A DNA stretch of 64,000 nt, from assembly GCF_002001165.1 (NCBI RefSeq), contig NZ_MUNQ01000005.1:551868-615867 (forward strand), read 5' to 3'. Positions within the stretch are counted from its first letter, which is position 1; every line of letters begins with the position of its first letter. The stretch is from Rhodanobacter sp. C05 (lineage in GTDB: Bacteria > Pseudomonadota > Gammaproteobacteria > Xanthomonadales > Rhodanobacteraceae). This document shows, piece after piece, positions 16,840 to 25,145 of this stretch. Position numbers and translations under genes: made by a program. A model generated the notes under the pieces. The model ran no database searches and had not been told where the DNA came from. It saw only the letters and a list, made by a program, of their open reading frames with translations.

Positions 16840-18414
16840 CTATTTCGTCGCCGCATCGACCAAGTGGACCACCTCGGACCAGGGCGTCGGGCCTTCATGC
16901 ATCGCGTAGACCGTGGTTACCTCCAGGTGCTCGCGTGCCACTGCCTGCACCACCTCGTGCATCAGTTCGGGATCGTAGAGCGTGTGGTCGGCATTGAGCG
17001 CCAGTGTGTCGCTGGCATACAGCAGCTTGTGCTGCGGGAAATACACCATGTACTGGCGCTCGGTTGAGGCGCCACGCAGCGGGTAGATCACCACCCGATT
17101 CGCCCCGCTGCCGATCTCCTGCCGGCCCGAAATCACATGCCATTGCGGGGCTCTGGGCGCGGCTTGCAGATGGTCCGGCTGCAGTCGGTGGGGGGCCGCG
17201 ACCAACCGATCCAGCAGCGGCTGGTTCAGGTCGAGGATGTACACCGGCAAGTCCTCGGCCACCGCCTCGCGCACGCCGGCCATATGCGGCCACGAATCGG
17301 AGCTGGACAGCACCGCCTTCACCGGCATACCGGCAAACGCGCTGCGCGCCTTGGCCAGCACGCCGGCGACGTAATAGGGCGAGATCGGCGCTTCCAGTAC
17401 CAGCACGCCGTCGTCCTGCTTGATCAGGGTGGCATTCCACGCACCGCTGTACAGCTCGATGCCCGGTGCCAGCTCGACGCGGTGCTTGTCGCTGAATTCA
17501 CGGTTCCAGCCCTTCGATTGCGCACTCTTCGCCGCCACTGCCGCATCCATCGCGAAGGTCTTGTCGTCCAGCGCCTTATTGAAGCTGGCATCGAGGATCT
17601 GCATCGACTGCCACAGCACGCCGTTGCGTTGCTCGATGCGGTTGGTCGGCAACACCGTGCCGTTCAGAAGTTTCCAGTTGTCATAGTAGACACGCTGTTC
17701 CACATCACCCCAGGCGAACCAGAAATCCTGGAACGTCGCCGTGCGCTCGAATGCATCCGGCAGGTGGTTGAACGCATTGAGCATCACGCGTACCGGCCGG
17801 CCGTTCCAGCTGAATTCCAGCACGCTGTGCGGGGTGGAGCGCAGCCATTCGCCGCTGGTGTAATGCAGGTCCGGTGCCGCCGCCGCGGTGAGCAGCAGGC
17901 GCTCCGGCCCCAGCGCCAGCGTGGCACGGGTATCTTCCAGATCGGACAACCCGCACGGCGAGTCGCCGTCCTTTCCGCGATACACGCCACCCTGGGCGGT
18001 GGCCACCAGGGTCTGCTCGATGTCTGCCTGATGCGGGTCGGACTCCGGCCATACAGCGCGGGCATGCTGCAGCAGCCGGCCCTTGTCGAAATCCAGCGTG
18101 AGCTGGTCGCGCTCGTAGCTGCTGATGAACGGTGCCTGCCGGTACGACTGCTCGGTGAGTGCGGTGTGCCCGATCACGTCGAGTTGCACGTTGTGGATGG
18201 CCGCCAGCTTGTCGCGACCGCCCATCGCGGTCAGCGCCAGGTCGAGGCAGGCACGCGCATCGAGCCGTTCGCAGCCGGGCCGGCCAGCGATGCCTTCGCG
18301 GGAACCATCCGGCCGGGACGATGCGGAGGCATGCGTTGCAGCCGTAGCGATCAGGCTCAACGCCGTCAGCGCGGCAACCGGGGAAATCCTGCACCAACGC
18401 TTGCGGCTGTTCAT
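16840..18414 (-). CDS. Metallo-beta-lactamase-fold protein lacking most metal ligands
   Basis: A 524-residue exported protein (signal near MNSRKRWCRISPVAALTALS) with an N-terminal domain of the kind that precedes MBL hydrolases and a C-terminal MBL-like domain. Where family members read T-HxHxDH-xGG, this protein has SSSDSWPHMAG (after PYYVAGVLAKARSAFAGMPV), so three of the four first-motif ligands are Ser, Ser and Pro. Later elements remain: VYFPQHKLLYASDTL and AMHEGPTPW. The fold seems kept while zinc catalysis is unlikely. ATG 18414 was preferred because the signal peptide starts there. Divergent from the AAA ATPase gene. Confidence 0.8.
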   Translation of the reverse strand: MNSRKRWCRISPVAALTALSLIATAATHASASSRPDGSREGIAGRPGCERLDARACLDLALTAMGGRDKLAAIHNVQLDVIGHTALTEQSYRQAPFISSYERDQLTLDFDKGRLLQHARAVWPESDPHQADIEQTLVATAQGGVYRGKDGDSPCGLSDLEDTRATLALGPERLLLTAAAAPDLHYTSGEWLRSTPHSVLEFSWNGRPVRVMLNAFNHLPDAFERTATFQDFWFAWGDVEQRVYYDNWKLLNGTVLPTNRIEQRNGVLWQSMQILDASFNKALDDKTFAMDAAVAAKSAQSKGWNREFSDKHRVELAPGIELYSGAWNATLIKQDDGVLVLEAPISPYYVAGVLAKARSAFAGMPVKAVLSSSDSWPHMAGVREAVAEDLPVYILDLNQPLLDRLVAAPHRLQPDHLQAAPRAPQWHVISGRQEIGSGANRVVIYPLRGASTERQYMVYFPQHKLLYASDTLALNADHTLYDPELMHEVVQAVAREHLEVTTVYAMHEGPTPWSEVVHLVDAATK

Positions 18415-18573
18415 CGCTTGTCGCTCGATCAGGCCCAACGGGCGGATGCCGCAGCCTACGAGGTTTGCGCGGTAGCGCCCCATGAGGAAAGTCATGCCGT
18501 GCGGGAAGTCATGCCTCGCCGCGGGCACCACGCGATGGCTCTGCTAACGTGGCGTACTTTACAGGGAGGCCGC

Positions 18574-20049
18574 ATGAGCGAACTGCAGGATCTGACCACG
18601 CTGGTACGCGCGGCCACGCCATTGCTGGTGATCGAGACGGTGGACGAACAGCGGGTGATCGAGTGTTTCCGCCACGTGATCGCGCAGGCGCTGCATCCCC
18701 TGTGGCGCTGGACGCTGACCGACGGTCTCAGCCGGCTCGACTTCGCCCAGACGGACGGCGAGGTAGCGCCGGATGCCACCGCCACGCTGGACGCGATCCG
18801 CGCGCAGGGCGAGCGTGGCATCTATCTGATGTTCGATTTCCACACCCTGCTGCGCTATGCGATGAGCCTGCGCCAGATGCGCGAGATCGTGCAGCGCCAG
18901 CGCTGCGCCGCGCACACCATCGTGCTGGTCGGTGCGAAGATCGAATTGCCCGAGGAACTGGAGGCATTGGCCCTGCGCGTGCCGCTGTCGCTGCCGGACA
19001 TCAAGGAACTGGCCGGCATCCTGCGCGGCGAAGCCGTGGCCTGGCAGCGCGAACAGGGCCGCAAGGTCGAGGTGGACAACGATGCCGCGCGCACCATCGT
19101 GCGCAACCTGCTCGGCCTGTCCGCACCGGATGCGCGGCGCATTGTGCGCAAGCTGATCTACAACGACGGCGCACTCAACCACGCCGACCTGCCCGAACTG
19201 ATGCAGGCCAAGTTCGACCTGCTCAACCGCTCCGGCCTGCTGCATTACGAGTACGCCACCGCCAGCTTCGCCGACATCGCCGGCGTCAGCCGCGTGCGCG
19301 AATGGGTGCAGCGGCGGCGTACCGTGTTCCTCGATCCGTCCGCCACGCCGATGCTCGATCCGCCGAAGGGTGTGCTGCTGCTCGGCGTGCAAGGTTGCGG
19401 CAAGAGCCTGGCGGCGAAGGCGATCGCCGGCGGCTTCGGCGTGCCGCTGGTGCGGTTGGACTTCGGCACGCTGTACAACAAATACCAGGGCGAGACCGAG
19501 AAGAACCTGCGCGAGGCACTCGGCAGCACCGAGCTGCTGGCACCGTGCGTGCTGTGGATCGACGAGATCGAGAAAGGCCTCGCCGGCGGCGGCGATGATG
19601 GCGGCGTGTCGCGCCGCGTGCTCGGCTACCTGCTGACCTGGATGGCCGAGCGCAAGGCCAAGGTGTTCGTGGTCGCCACCGCGAATGCCGTCAACGAGCT
19701 GCCCGCCGAACTGCTGCGCAAGGGGCGTTTCGACGAGATCTTCTTCGTCGACCTGCCGAAGGAATCCGTGCGAAGCGAGATCTTCGCGATGCACTTGGGC
19801 CGCCGCAAGCTCGATGTCGCCGGTTTCGAGCTGTCCGCGCTGGCTGAAGCCAGCGATGGCTATTCCGGCGCCGAAATCGAACAGACCATCGTCAGCGCTC
19901 TGTATGACGCAGCTAGCAACGGCACGCCACCGGATCAGGCGACCTTGCTCAATGCGCTGAAGCAGACGCGGCCGTTGTCGGTGCTGATGCGCGAACAGGT
20001 GGAAGCATTGCGGGCGTGGGCGCAAGGGCGGTGCGTGGCGGCGGATTGA
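18574..20049 (+). CDS. AAA family ATPase (Ycf46-like)
   Basis: A 491-residue cytoplasmic AAA protein: an N-terminal about 240-residue region rich in helices (VETVDEQRVIECFRHVI, LPDIKELAGILRG), then the AAA module with Walker A GVQGCGKS (about residue 271), Walker B CVLWIDEIEKGL, sensor 1 FVVATAN, arginine-finger region LLRKGRFDEIFF and sensor 2 GYSGAEIEQ. This is the Ycf46/DUF layout seen in cyanobacteria and proteobacteria, role largely unknown. AGGGAGG lies 4 bases before ATG. It stands alone between a divergent MBL-fold gene and a small VOC gene. Confidence 0.9.
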   Translation: MSELQDLTTLVRAATPLLVIETVDEQRVIECFRHVIAQALHPLWRWTLTDGLSRLDFAQTDGEVAPDATATLDAIRAQGERGIYLMFDFHTLLRYAMSLRQMREIVQRQRCAAHTIVLVGAKIELPEELEALALRVPLSLPDIKELAGILRGEAVAWQREQGRKVEVDNDAARTIVRNLLGLSAPDARRIVRKLIYNDGALNHADLPELMQAKFDLLNRSGLLHYEYATASFADIAGVSRVREWVQRRRTVFLDPSATPMLDPPKGVLLLGVQGCGKSLAAKAIAGGFGVPLVRLDFGTLYNKYQGETEKNLREALGSTELLAPCVLWIDEIEKGLAGGGDDGGVSRRVLGYLLTWMAERKAKVFVVATANAVNELPAELLRKGRFDEIFFVDLPKESVRSEIFAMHLGRRKLDVAGFELSALAEASDGYSGAEIEQTIVSALYDAASNGTPPDQATLLNALKQTRPLSVLMREQVEALRAWAQGRCVAAD

Positions 20050-20151
20050 TGTCTTCCAGCCGCACCTGTCTACATCAAGGTTGCTATGTATTCTGTGTTG
20101 ACCGCGAAATCATCATCGCTGAGTTGCGCACTTTTCTACCAAGGCCCGACC

Positions 20152-20574
20152 ATGCACGAGCTGCCACCCTTTCACCTTGCCTTCCCGGTGACATCTCTGG
20201 CCACGGCCCGTACGTTCTACGGCGATCTGCTCGGCTGCCCCGAGGGCCGCTCCAGCGACAGCTGGGTGGACTTCGATTTTCACGGTCACCAGATCGTGGC
20301 GCATCTGGCGCCGGAGGAAGCGCGCGCTGTGGCAGCACACGACGTGGATGGCGACAACGTGCCGGTACGTCATTTCGGGGTGGTGTTGTCGATGGATGCG
20401 TGGCAGGCATTGGCAGAGCGGCTGCAAGCGGCCGGCACGCGTTTCGTGGTCGAGCCACATATCCGCTTCAAGGGCCAGCCCGGCGAGCAGGCCACGATGT
20501 TCCTGCTCGATCCCTGCGGCAATGCGCTGGAATTCAAGGCGTTCGCGGATCGCGCGCAGTTGTTCGCGAAGTAG
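20152..20574 (+). CDS. VOC-superfamily (glyoxalase-like) protein
   Basis: A 140-residue single vicinal-oxygen-chelate protein: [22 protein letters not shown] opens the first half and [14 protein letters not shown] carries the conserved C-terminal Glu. First-half His and second-half Glu are compatible with a metal site. No substrate clue. ATG 20152 was chosen because the domain starts directly after it; there is no strong ribosome site. Confidence 0.88.
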   Translation: MHELPPFHLAFPVTSLATARTFYGDLLGCPEGRSSDSWVDFDFHGHQIVAHLAPEEARAVAAHDVDGDNVPVRHFGVVLSMDAWQALAERLQAAGTRFVVEPHIRFKGQPGEQATMFLLDPCGNALEFKAFADRAQLFAK

Positions 20575-20593
20575 CACGGCAGGAGCAACCGTG

Positions 20594-20806
20594 ATGGATC
20601 CGGAAGACCTGCCGAAGCTGGTAAGCGTGCGCATGCCGTATGGCAAGTACCAGGGGCGGCTGATCGCCGATCTGCCCGGTGCGTATCTCGCATGGTTTGC
20701 GCGCAAGGGCTTTCCGAACGGCGAGCTGGGCCGGCTGCTGGCGCTGATGCTCGAGCTGGATCACAACGGACTGTCGTCGCTGCTCGATCCGCTGCGCAAG
20801 CGTTAG
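20594..20806 (+). CDS. DUF3820 small protein (QsregVF-like)
   Basis: A 70-residue protein with the family core MPYGKYQGRLIADLPGAYLAWFARKGFPNGELG, matching the DUF3820 family, whose Pseudomonas member was called a quorum-sensing-regulated virulence factor. Biochemical role unknown. AGGAG lies 9 bases before ATG. Probably cotranscribed with the VOC gene 19 bases upstream. Confidence 0.85.
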   Translation: MDPEDLPKLVSVRMPYGKYQGRLIADLPGAYLAWFARKGFPNGELGRLLALMLELDHNGLSSLLDPLRKR

Positions 20807-20829
20807 AAAGATCTGAACAAGCCTTCTGC

Positions 20830-20898
20830 CGTCATGCCCGCGAAAGCGGGCATCCAAGTGGATGTTCGCAATGGATGCCCGCTTTCGCGGGCATGACG
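20830..20898. repeat. Palindromic intergenic repeat (GTCATGCCCGCGAAAGCGGGCA type)
   Basis: A 27-bp perfect inverted repeat (20830-20856 with 20872-20898) separated by 15 bases; each arm is itself a hairpin (GCCCGC gaaa GCGGGC). This type of repeat is common between genes of many proteobacteria. It follows the DUF3820 stop and is itself followed by AGAGCATCCTTAGCC, which resembles the outer end of the 5466-5757 element (AGAGCATCCCTAGCC). It may act as a terminator. Confidence 0.8.
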
Positions 20899-20947
20899 AC
20901 CTTTTAGAGCATCCTTAGCCTAGCACCGCTGGTTACACTGGCGCCCG

Positions 20948-21562
20948 ATGAATACCGACTCCCATGAATTCAGCAGTGTGGTGAACGCACTGACCACCGA
21001 TGGCTGGTGCGTGGTGCCGGATCTGCTGCCGGCCGCACAGACGCAGGCATTGGCAGCCGAATGCCGCGCCATGCACGAGGCGCGACAGCTGGCGCCCGCG
21101 CGAGTCGGTTCCGCACGCACCGCCACGCCATTGCGTGGCGACAGCACGCACTGGTTCCAGGCTGGGGCGATGAGCACACCGCAGCAGGCGTTCACCGATC
21201 GCCTCGATACGCTGCGCATTGCGTTCAATCGCGAGCTGATGCTCGGCCTGATCGAATGCGAATCGCACTACGCGGTGTATCCACCGGGCGCCGGTTACAC
21301 ACGGCATATCGACCGACTGCGTGACAGCGATGCGCGGGTGGTGTCGGCGGTGTTCTACCTCAACGAAGACTGGCAGGACACTGATGGCGGTGCGCTGCGG
21401 CTGTATCTGGACGGCGGTTCGCATCGTGACATTTATCCGCACGCGGGCAAGTTGCTGCTGTTTCTCTCGGCGCAGTTCGAGCACGAAGTGTTGCCGGCTA
21501 CGCGCGACCGCATGAGCATCGCCTGTTGGATGCGGCAGCGGGCACTCGCGCCGACGTTTTGA
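20948..21562 (+). CDS. 2-oxoglutarate/Fe(II)-dependent oxygenase (prolyl-4-hydroxylase type)
   Basis: A 204-residue enzyme of the P4Hc class. Iron ligands are visible as HxD in YTRHIDRLRD (about residue 119) and the distal His in FEHEVLPA (about 178), with the 2-oxoglutarate-binding Arg in RDRMSIACW. FYLNEDWQDTDGGALRLYL is the usual connecting stretch. The substrate could be a protein, possibly a ribosomal or translation protein as for related short P4H enzymes, but this is not decided. Converges with the GH92 gene. Confidence 0.88.
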   Translation: MNTDSHEFSSVVNALTTDGWCVVPDLLPAAQTQALAAECRAMHEARQLAPARVGSARTATPLRGDSTHWFQAGAMSTPQQAFTDRLDTLRIAFNRELMLGLIECESHYAVYPPGAGYTRHIDRLRDSDARVVSAVFYLNEDWQDTDGGALRLYLDGGSHRDIYPHAGKLLLFLSAQFEHEVLPATRDRMSIACWMRQRALAPTF

Positions 21563-21573
21563 AACTCCGCCGC

Positions 21574-24500
21574 CTACGGGCTCGCCGCGTCTGACCCCAG
21601 CAGTTCGATTTCGGCTAGCGCCGTTGGCGCCGCACCTGTCGATGGATCGAGGCGCAATCGGTAATACGCATAGTTGCCCGGCGCGTGCACGATAAAGGCG
21701 CGTGTCTGCTGCGGCCATGCAAAGCGCTCGTGCTGACGCGTATCCATCGTATGCCAGTGCTGGCCATCGCTGGATGCCTGCAGCTGCCAGTCCGAGGGTG
21801 CGGCGGTGCTGGCGCCAGAAGTGAGCGTGAGCATCGCGACCTCACGCGGTTGTGCGAAGTGCCAGCTGATCGTGGTCACTACCGCGGGTAGCGTGGCTTC
21901 GGTGTTGCTGTCGTTGTCGGACAGTGCCGCCAACTGCGGGATGGCTGGCGAGCTGCTGACTTCACCCTGGTCGCCATCGGTGAGATCGCGCAGCGGTTGC
22001 GGCTTGCCGCGAGCAGTCAGTGACGGCGGCAACGCGGCCTCGTCGCTCCCCCACGTCGAGGGCCGCGGCCCCATCGCGAAATCCAGCATGGCGCCCTGCA
22101 CCAGCAGCGCGTGCGGCAGGGTCAGCCGGTTCCACGGCTGGCCGTTGACGCGCAGGCTCTGGATATAGCGGTTGCTGTCGCTGACCGCAGGCGCATTGAT
22201 CACGATGTGTCGACCGTTCTCCAGCCGGATATCCATGTGCGGGAAATACGGCGCGCCGATCACGTAGTCGGGCGTGCCCATGCGCAACGGGTAGAAACCA
22301 GCGGCGCTGAACACATACCAGCCAGACATCTCGCCGTTGTCTTCGTCGCCGAGATAGCCCTGGCCGATCTCGCTGCCGACGTAGAGGCGCGACAGCACGT
22401 CGCGCACCTTGTCCTGCGCCTTCCACGGCTGCCCGGCGAAGTCGTACATGTAGATGATGTGGTGCGAGGGCTGGTTGCTGTGGCCGTACTGACCCATGCG
22501 CACCGCGCGTGCCTCCAGCATCTCGTGGATCGGCTCGCCGTAGCTGCCGACGTGGAAGTTGCCCGGCGTGGCGAAGAACGCATCGAGCTTGGCAGCCAGT
22601 TCCGCGCGGCCGCCGTACAACGCGGCGAGGCCGGCACCGTCCTGCGGTGCATGGAAGGCCATGTTCCACGCGTCGGTCTCGGTGTAGTCGCCGCCCCAGC
22701 GGAGCGGATCAAAATCCTTGGCATCGTAGCGCCGGTGCCCCGCGGCGTCGCGGCCGACGAAGAAGCCCACGGCGGTATCGAACAGGTTGACGTAGTCGAG
22801 TGCGCGGTTGTGGAAGTACGCCGCATCATCGGCGTAGTGCGCGGCGTACGGATCGTCCGCCGTCGGTTGCTGGGCCAGCACGGTGGCCAGGTTGCCGATC
22901 GCGAAGTCATTGATATAGCCGTCCATCGACCACGACAGTCCTTCATCTACGCCGGTGTCGGTGTAGCCGTTGAAGATCGCGTTCTGCAGGCCCTTGCGGC
23001 CGGTGCCTGCGAGCGGACTGACCACCGTGGCGTCCTTCAGCGCGGACTGATAGAACGAACGCACGTCGAAGTTGTGCACGCCCTTCAGCCACGCATCGCT
23101 GAACGCCACGTCGGCGCTGGTGCCTACCATCAGGTCGGCGTAACCGGGTGACGACCAGCGCGCGATCCAGCCGCCGTCGCGGTACTGCTGCACGAAACCG
23201 TCGATCATCTCGCCGGCCTGCGTCGGCGTGAGCAAGACATAGGCGGGCCACGCGGTGCGGTAGGTATCCCAGAAACCGTTGTTGACGAATACCTTGCCGT
23301 CGACGATGCGCGCACCGGACTGCGTGGGCGTGTCGGCACCGGCTGGCGCGGAAAACGGGCTGGCGTAGCGATAGTGTGGTTGCGCTGCCGTGCCGGTGTT
23401 CTCGTACGCCTCGTTCGGATACAGAAACAGACGGTAAAGGTTGGAATACAGCGTGGCCAGCTCGTCGCGGCTGGCGCCCTGCACGCTGACGATGCCGAGC
23501 TGTGCATCCCATTGCCGTTGCGCGCGTTCGCGCACGTCCTCAAAGCTGTCGCTGGGTGCAATCTCCAGCGCGAGATTGTGCTGCGCCTGTGCCAGGCTGA
23601 TCAGCGAAGTGGCGATGCGCAGGTTCACCACCTTTTGCGTGTGCGTGTCGAAGCCGAACCACGCACCGACATGGTCGCGACCCTCGCCGGTGAGCCGGCC
23701 GCTTTCGCTGACCGGTCGATCGACCACGCCGTAGAAGAACAGCCGCGTGGCTCCGGTGGAGAGCCGGCTCTTCACGTCCGACCAGCCGCTGAAGCTGCGG
23801 CCGGACGGATCGAGCGTGATGCCGCCGCGGTCGTCGCGGTTGTCGAAGATCAGCTGCGAACGATCGCCCTTGAAGGTGAAGCGAAACATCGCGGCGTGGT
23901 CGGTCGGCGCCAGCTCGGTGACGATGCCGTTGTCGAATGCGACGCGGTAGGTATATGCATGCGAGGCCTCGTTCGCATGGCTGAAGCTCAAGGCGCGCGC
24001 CGTTCGGTTTGCATTCGGTGCACCGTTCGCGACTGCTGCCGGCATCAGCTGAAACGTCTGACGGTCGCCCATCCACGGGCTGGGCTCATGCGACAGCGCG
24101 AACGCCTCCAGCCGCGGCCGGTTGTCCGCGCCGTTGCGCTGCTGGTACTGGTAGATCCAGTTGGAACCGGCATCGGTGACCGGCGTCCAGAAGTTGAAGC
24201 CGTGCGGCATGGCCGTTGCGGGGAAATTATTGCCGCGCGAGAAGCGGTCGTTGGAGTTGGTGCCGCGACGCGTCTCGACGAAGTCGCTGGGGCGTTGGCG
24301 CGCATCGGCCACAGCCGGGCCGATCCGCAGATCGTCCAGGTAACCCTCGAACGCCGCGGCCGGGCCATCGTACGCCAGCACGATGCGCTTGATCGTGCGG
24401 CCCGCGGCAATGCTGCCGACATCGATCGTCACCTGATTCCATTGATCCGGATACAGCACGCGTCCTTCGCCCTGCGCCCGTGCCGAAGCACCGATGCGAT

Positions 24501-24951
24501 GCTGGTCGACTGCGCCGCGGGTGGACAACCGGCTGCCGTCATCGAACAGCAGATCCACCGCCACGTAGTTGGCCGGATCGCGCAGATCACCTTCGACACG
24601 CTGTGGAAAGATCAGGTACGACAACTGGGTGTCGGTCTGCACCGGCAAGTCGACATCGAACAGGCGCTGTTGTTGCGGCCCGGCCACGCTACCGCGGTAA
24701 TGCAGCGCGTGCAGCCCGCTGAAACCGACCCCGGGTTTGGCGGTGAGTGCGCTGGACTGATCCGGGCCACCCGCAACCTGCGCCGTAAAACTTGCCTGCG
24801 CCGCAACCGGTCCGGATGCGGGCTCGCCTGTCTCGAAGGAAGTGTGGAAGTTGCCGTCATGCGCGTACGTCGGCATGGGCATCCAGCCGAGACATGCGCT
24901 TGCAGCCAACCAGGCGCAGCAACCCGCACGATGCCACGCCGATGCCTTCAT
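21574..24951 (-). CDS. GH92 alpha-mannosidase with C-terminal discoidin-like domain
   Basis: A 1125-residue exported exo-alpha-mannosidase of family GH92 (calcium-dependent, acts on N-glycan mannose). Signal peptide at residues 1-35, a beta-rich jelly-roll stretch, the GH92 N-terminal beta-sandwich starting near FVETRRGTNSNDRFSRGNNFP, then the (alpha/alpha)6 catalytic part: GFWDTYRTAWPAYVLLTP, DGGWIARWSSPGYADLMVGT, NQPSHHIIYMYDFAGQPW and GDEDNGEMSGWYVFSAAGFY. The last about 110 residues (WQLQASSDGQHWHTMDTRQ) look like an F5/8-type carbohydrate-binding module. GAGGAA lies 8 bases before ATG. The next gene upstream on this strand is a PNGase A-type amidase, so the pair is suited to stripping and trimming N-glycans. 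Confidence 0.94.
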   Translation of the reverse strand: MKASAWHRAGCCAWLAASACLGWMPMPTYAHDGNFHTSFETGEPASGPVAAQASFTAQVAGGPDQSSALTAKPGVGFSGLHALHYRGSVAGPQQQRLFDVDLPVQTDTQLSYLIFPQRVEGDLRDPANYVAVDLLFDDGSRLSTRGAVDQHRIGASARAQGEGRVLYPDQWNQVTIDVGSIAAGRTIKRIVLAYDGPAAAFEGYLDDLRIGPAVADARQRPSDFVETRRGTNSNDRFSRGNNFPATAMPHGFNFWTPVTDAGSNWIYQYQQRNGADNRPRLEAFALSHEPSPWMGDRQTFQLMPAAVANGAPNANRTARALSFSHANEASHAYTYRVAFDNGIVTELAPTDHAAMFRFTFKGDRSQLIFDNRDDRGGITLDPSGRSFSGWSDVKSRLSTGATRLFFYGVVDRPVSESGRLTGEGRDHVGAWFGFDTHTQKVVNLRIATSLISLAQAQHNLALEIAPSDSFEDVRERAQRQWDAQLGIVSVQGASRDELATLYSNLYRLFLYPNEAYENTGTAAQPHYRYASPFSAPAGADTPTQSGARIVDGKVFVNNGFWDTYRTAWPAYVLLTPTQAGEMIDGFVQQYRDGGWIARWSSPGYADLMVGTSADVAFSDAWLKGVHNFDVRSFYQSALKDATVVSPLAGTGRKGLQNAIFNGYTDTGVDEGLSWSMDGYINDFAIGNLATVLAQQPTADDPYAAHYADDAAYFHNRALDYVNLFDTAVGFFVGRDAAGHRRYDAKDFDPLRWGGDYTETDAWNMAFHAPQDGAGLAALYGGRAELAAKLDAFFATPGNFHVGSYGEPIHEMLEARAVRMGQYGHSNQPSHHIIYMYDFAGQPWKAQDKVRDVLSRLYVGSEIGQGYLGDEDNGEMSGWYVFSAAGFYPLRMGTPDYVIGAPYFPHMDIRLENGRHIVINAPAVSDSNRYIQSLRVNGQPWNRLTLPHALLVQGAMLDFAMGPRPSTWGSDEAALPPSLTARGKPQPLRDLTDGDQGEVSSSPAIPQLAALSDNDSNTEATLPAVVTTISWHFAQPREVAMLTLTSGASTAAPSDWQLQASSDGQHWHTMDTRQHERFAWPQQTRAFIVHAPGNYAYYRLRLDPSTGAAPTALAEIELLGSDAASP

Positions 24952-25048
24952 GCCCCGTTCCTCACTGATTCGCCGATGCACGTGCACTCAATTTACCGTC
25001 AACGACCGAGAGGACCGTTGCCCCTGGCGCCAGACGCGGATGGCCAGT

Positions 25049-25079
25049 GATTTGAAGCGATCCAAATCAATCGTGTCAA
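25049..25079 (-). promoter_or_regulatory. GH92 promoter with LacI-type operator
   Basis: Read on the minus strand, TTGACA (25074-25079) is a perfect -35 box, followed after 17 bases by TTCAAA (25051-25056) at the -10 position. The -10 lies inside GATTTGaAgCGaTcCAAATC (25049-25068, plus-strand reading), an inverted repeat with 6-bp arms and a central CG, the form of LacI/GalR-family operators. A regulator bound here would block the promoter of the GH92 gene about 100 bases downstream. No lacI-type gene is in the window. Confidence 0.5.
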
Positions 25080-25145
25080 ACGGCATTGCTATAACGAGGA
25101 AGGATGCGACGGCCGCCACCGATCAGGTGACGACCGCCATGAGCC

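Noticed and set aside
18559..20025. Minus-strand open frame of 488 codons opposite the AAA ATPase
   Set aside because: Exact antisense of a protein with intact Walker motifs; no independent evidence.
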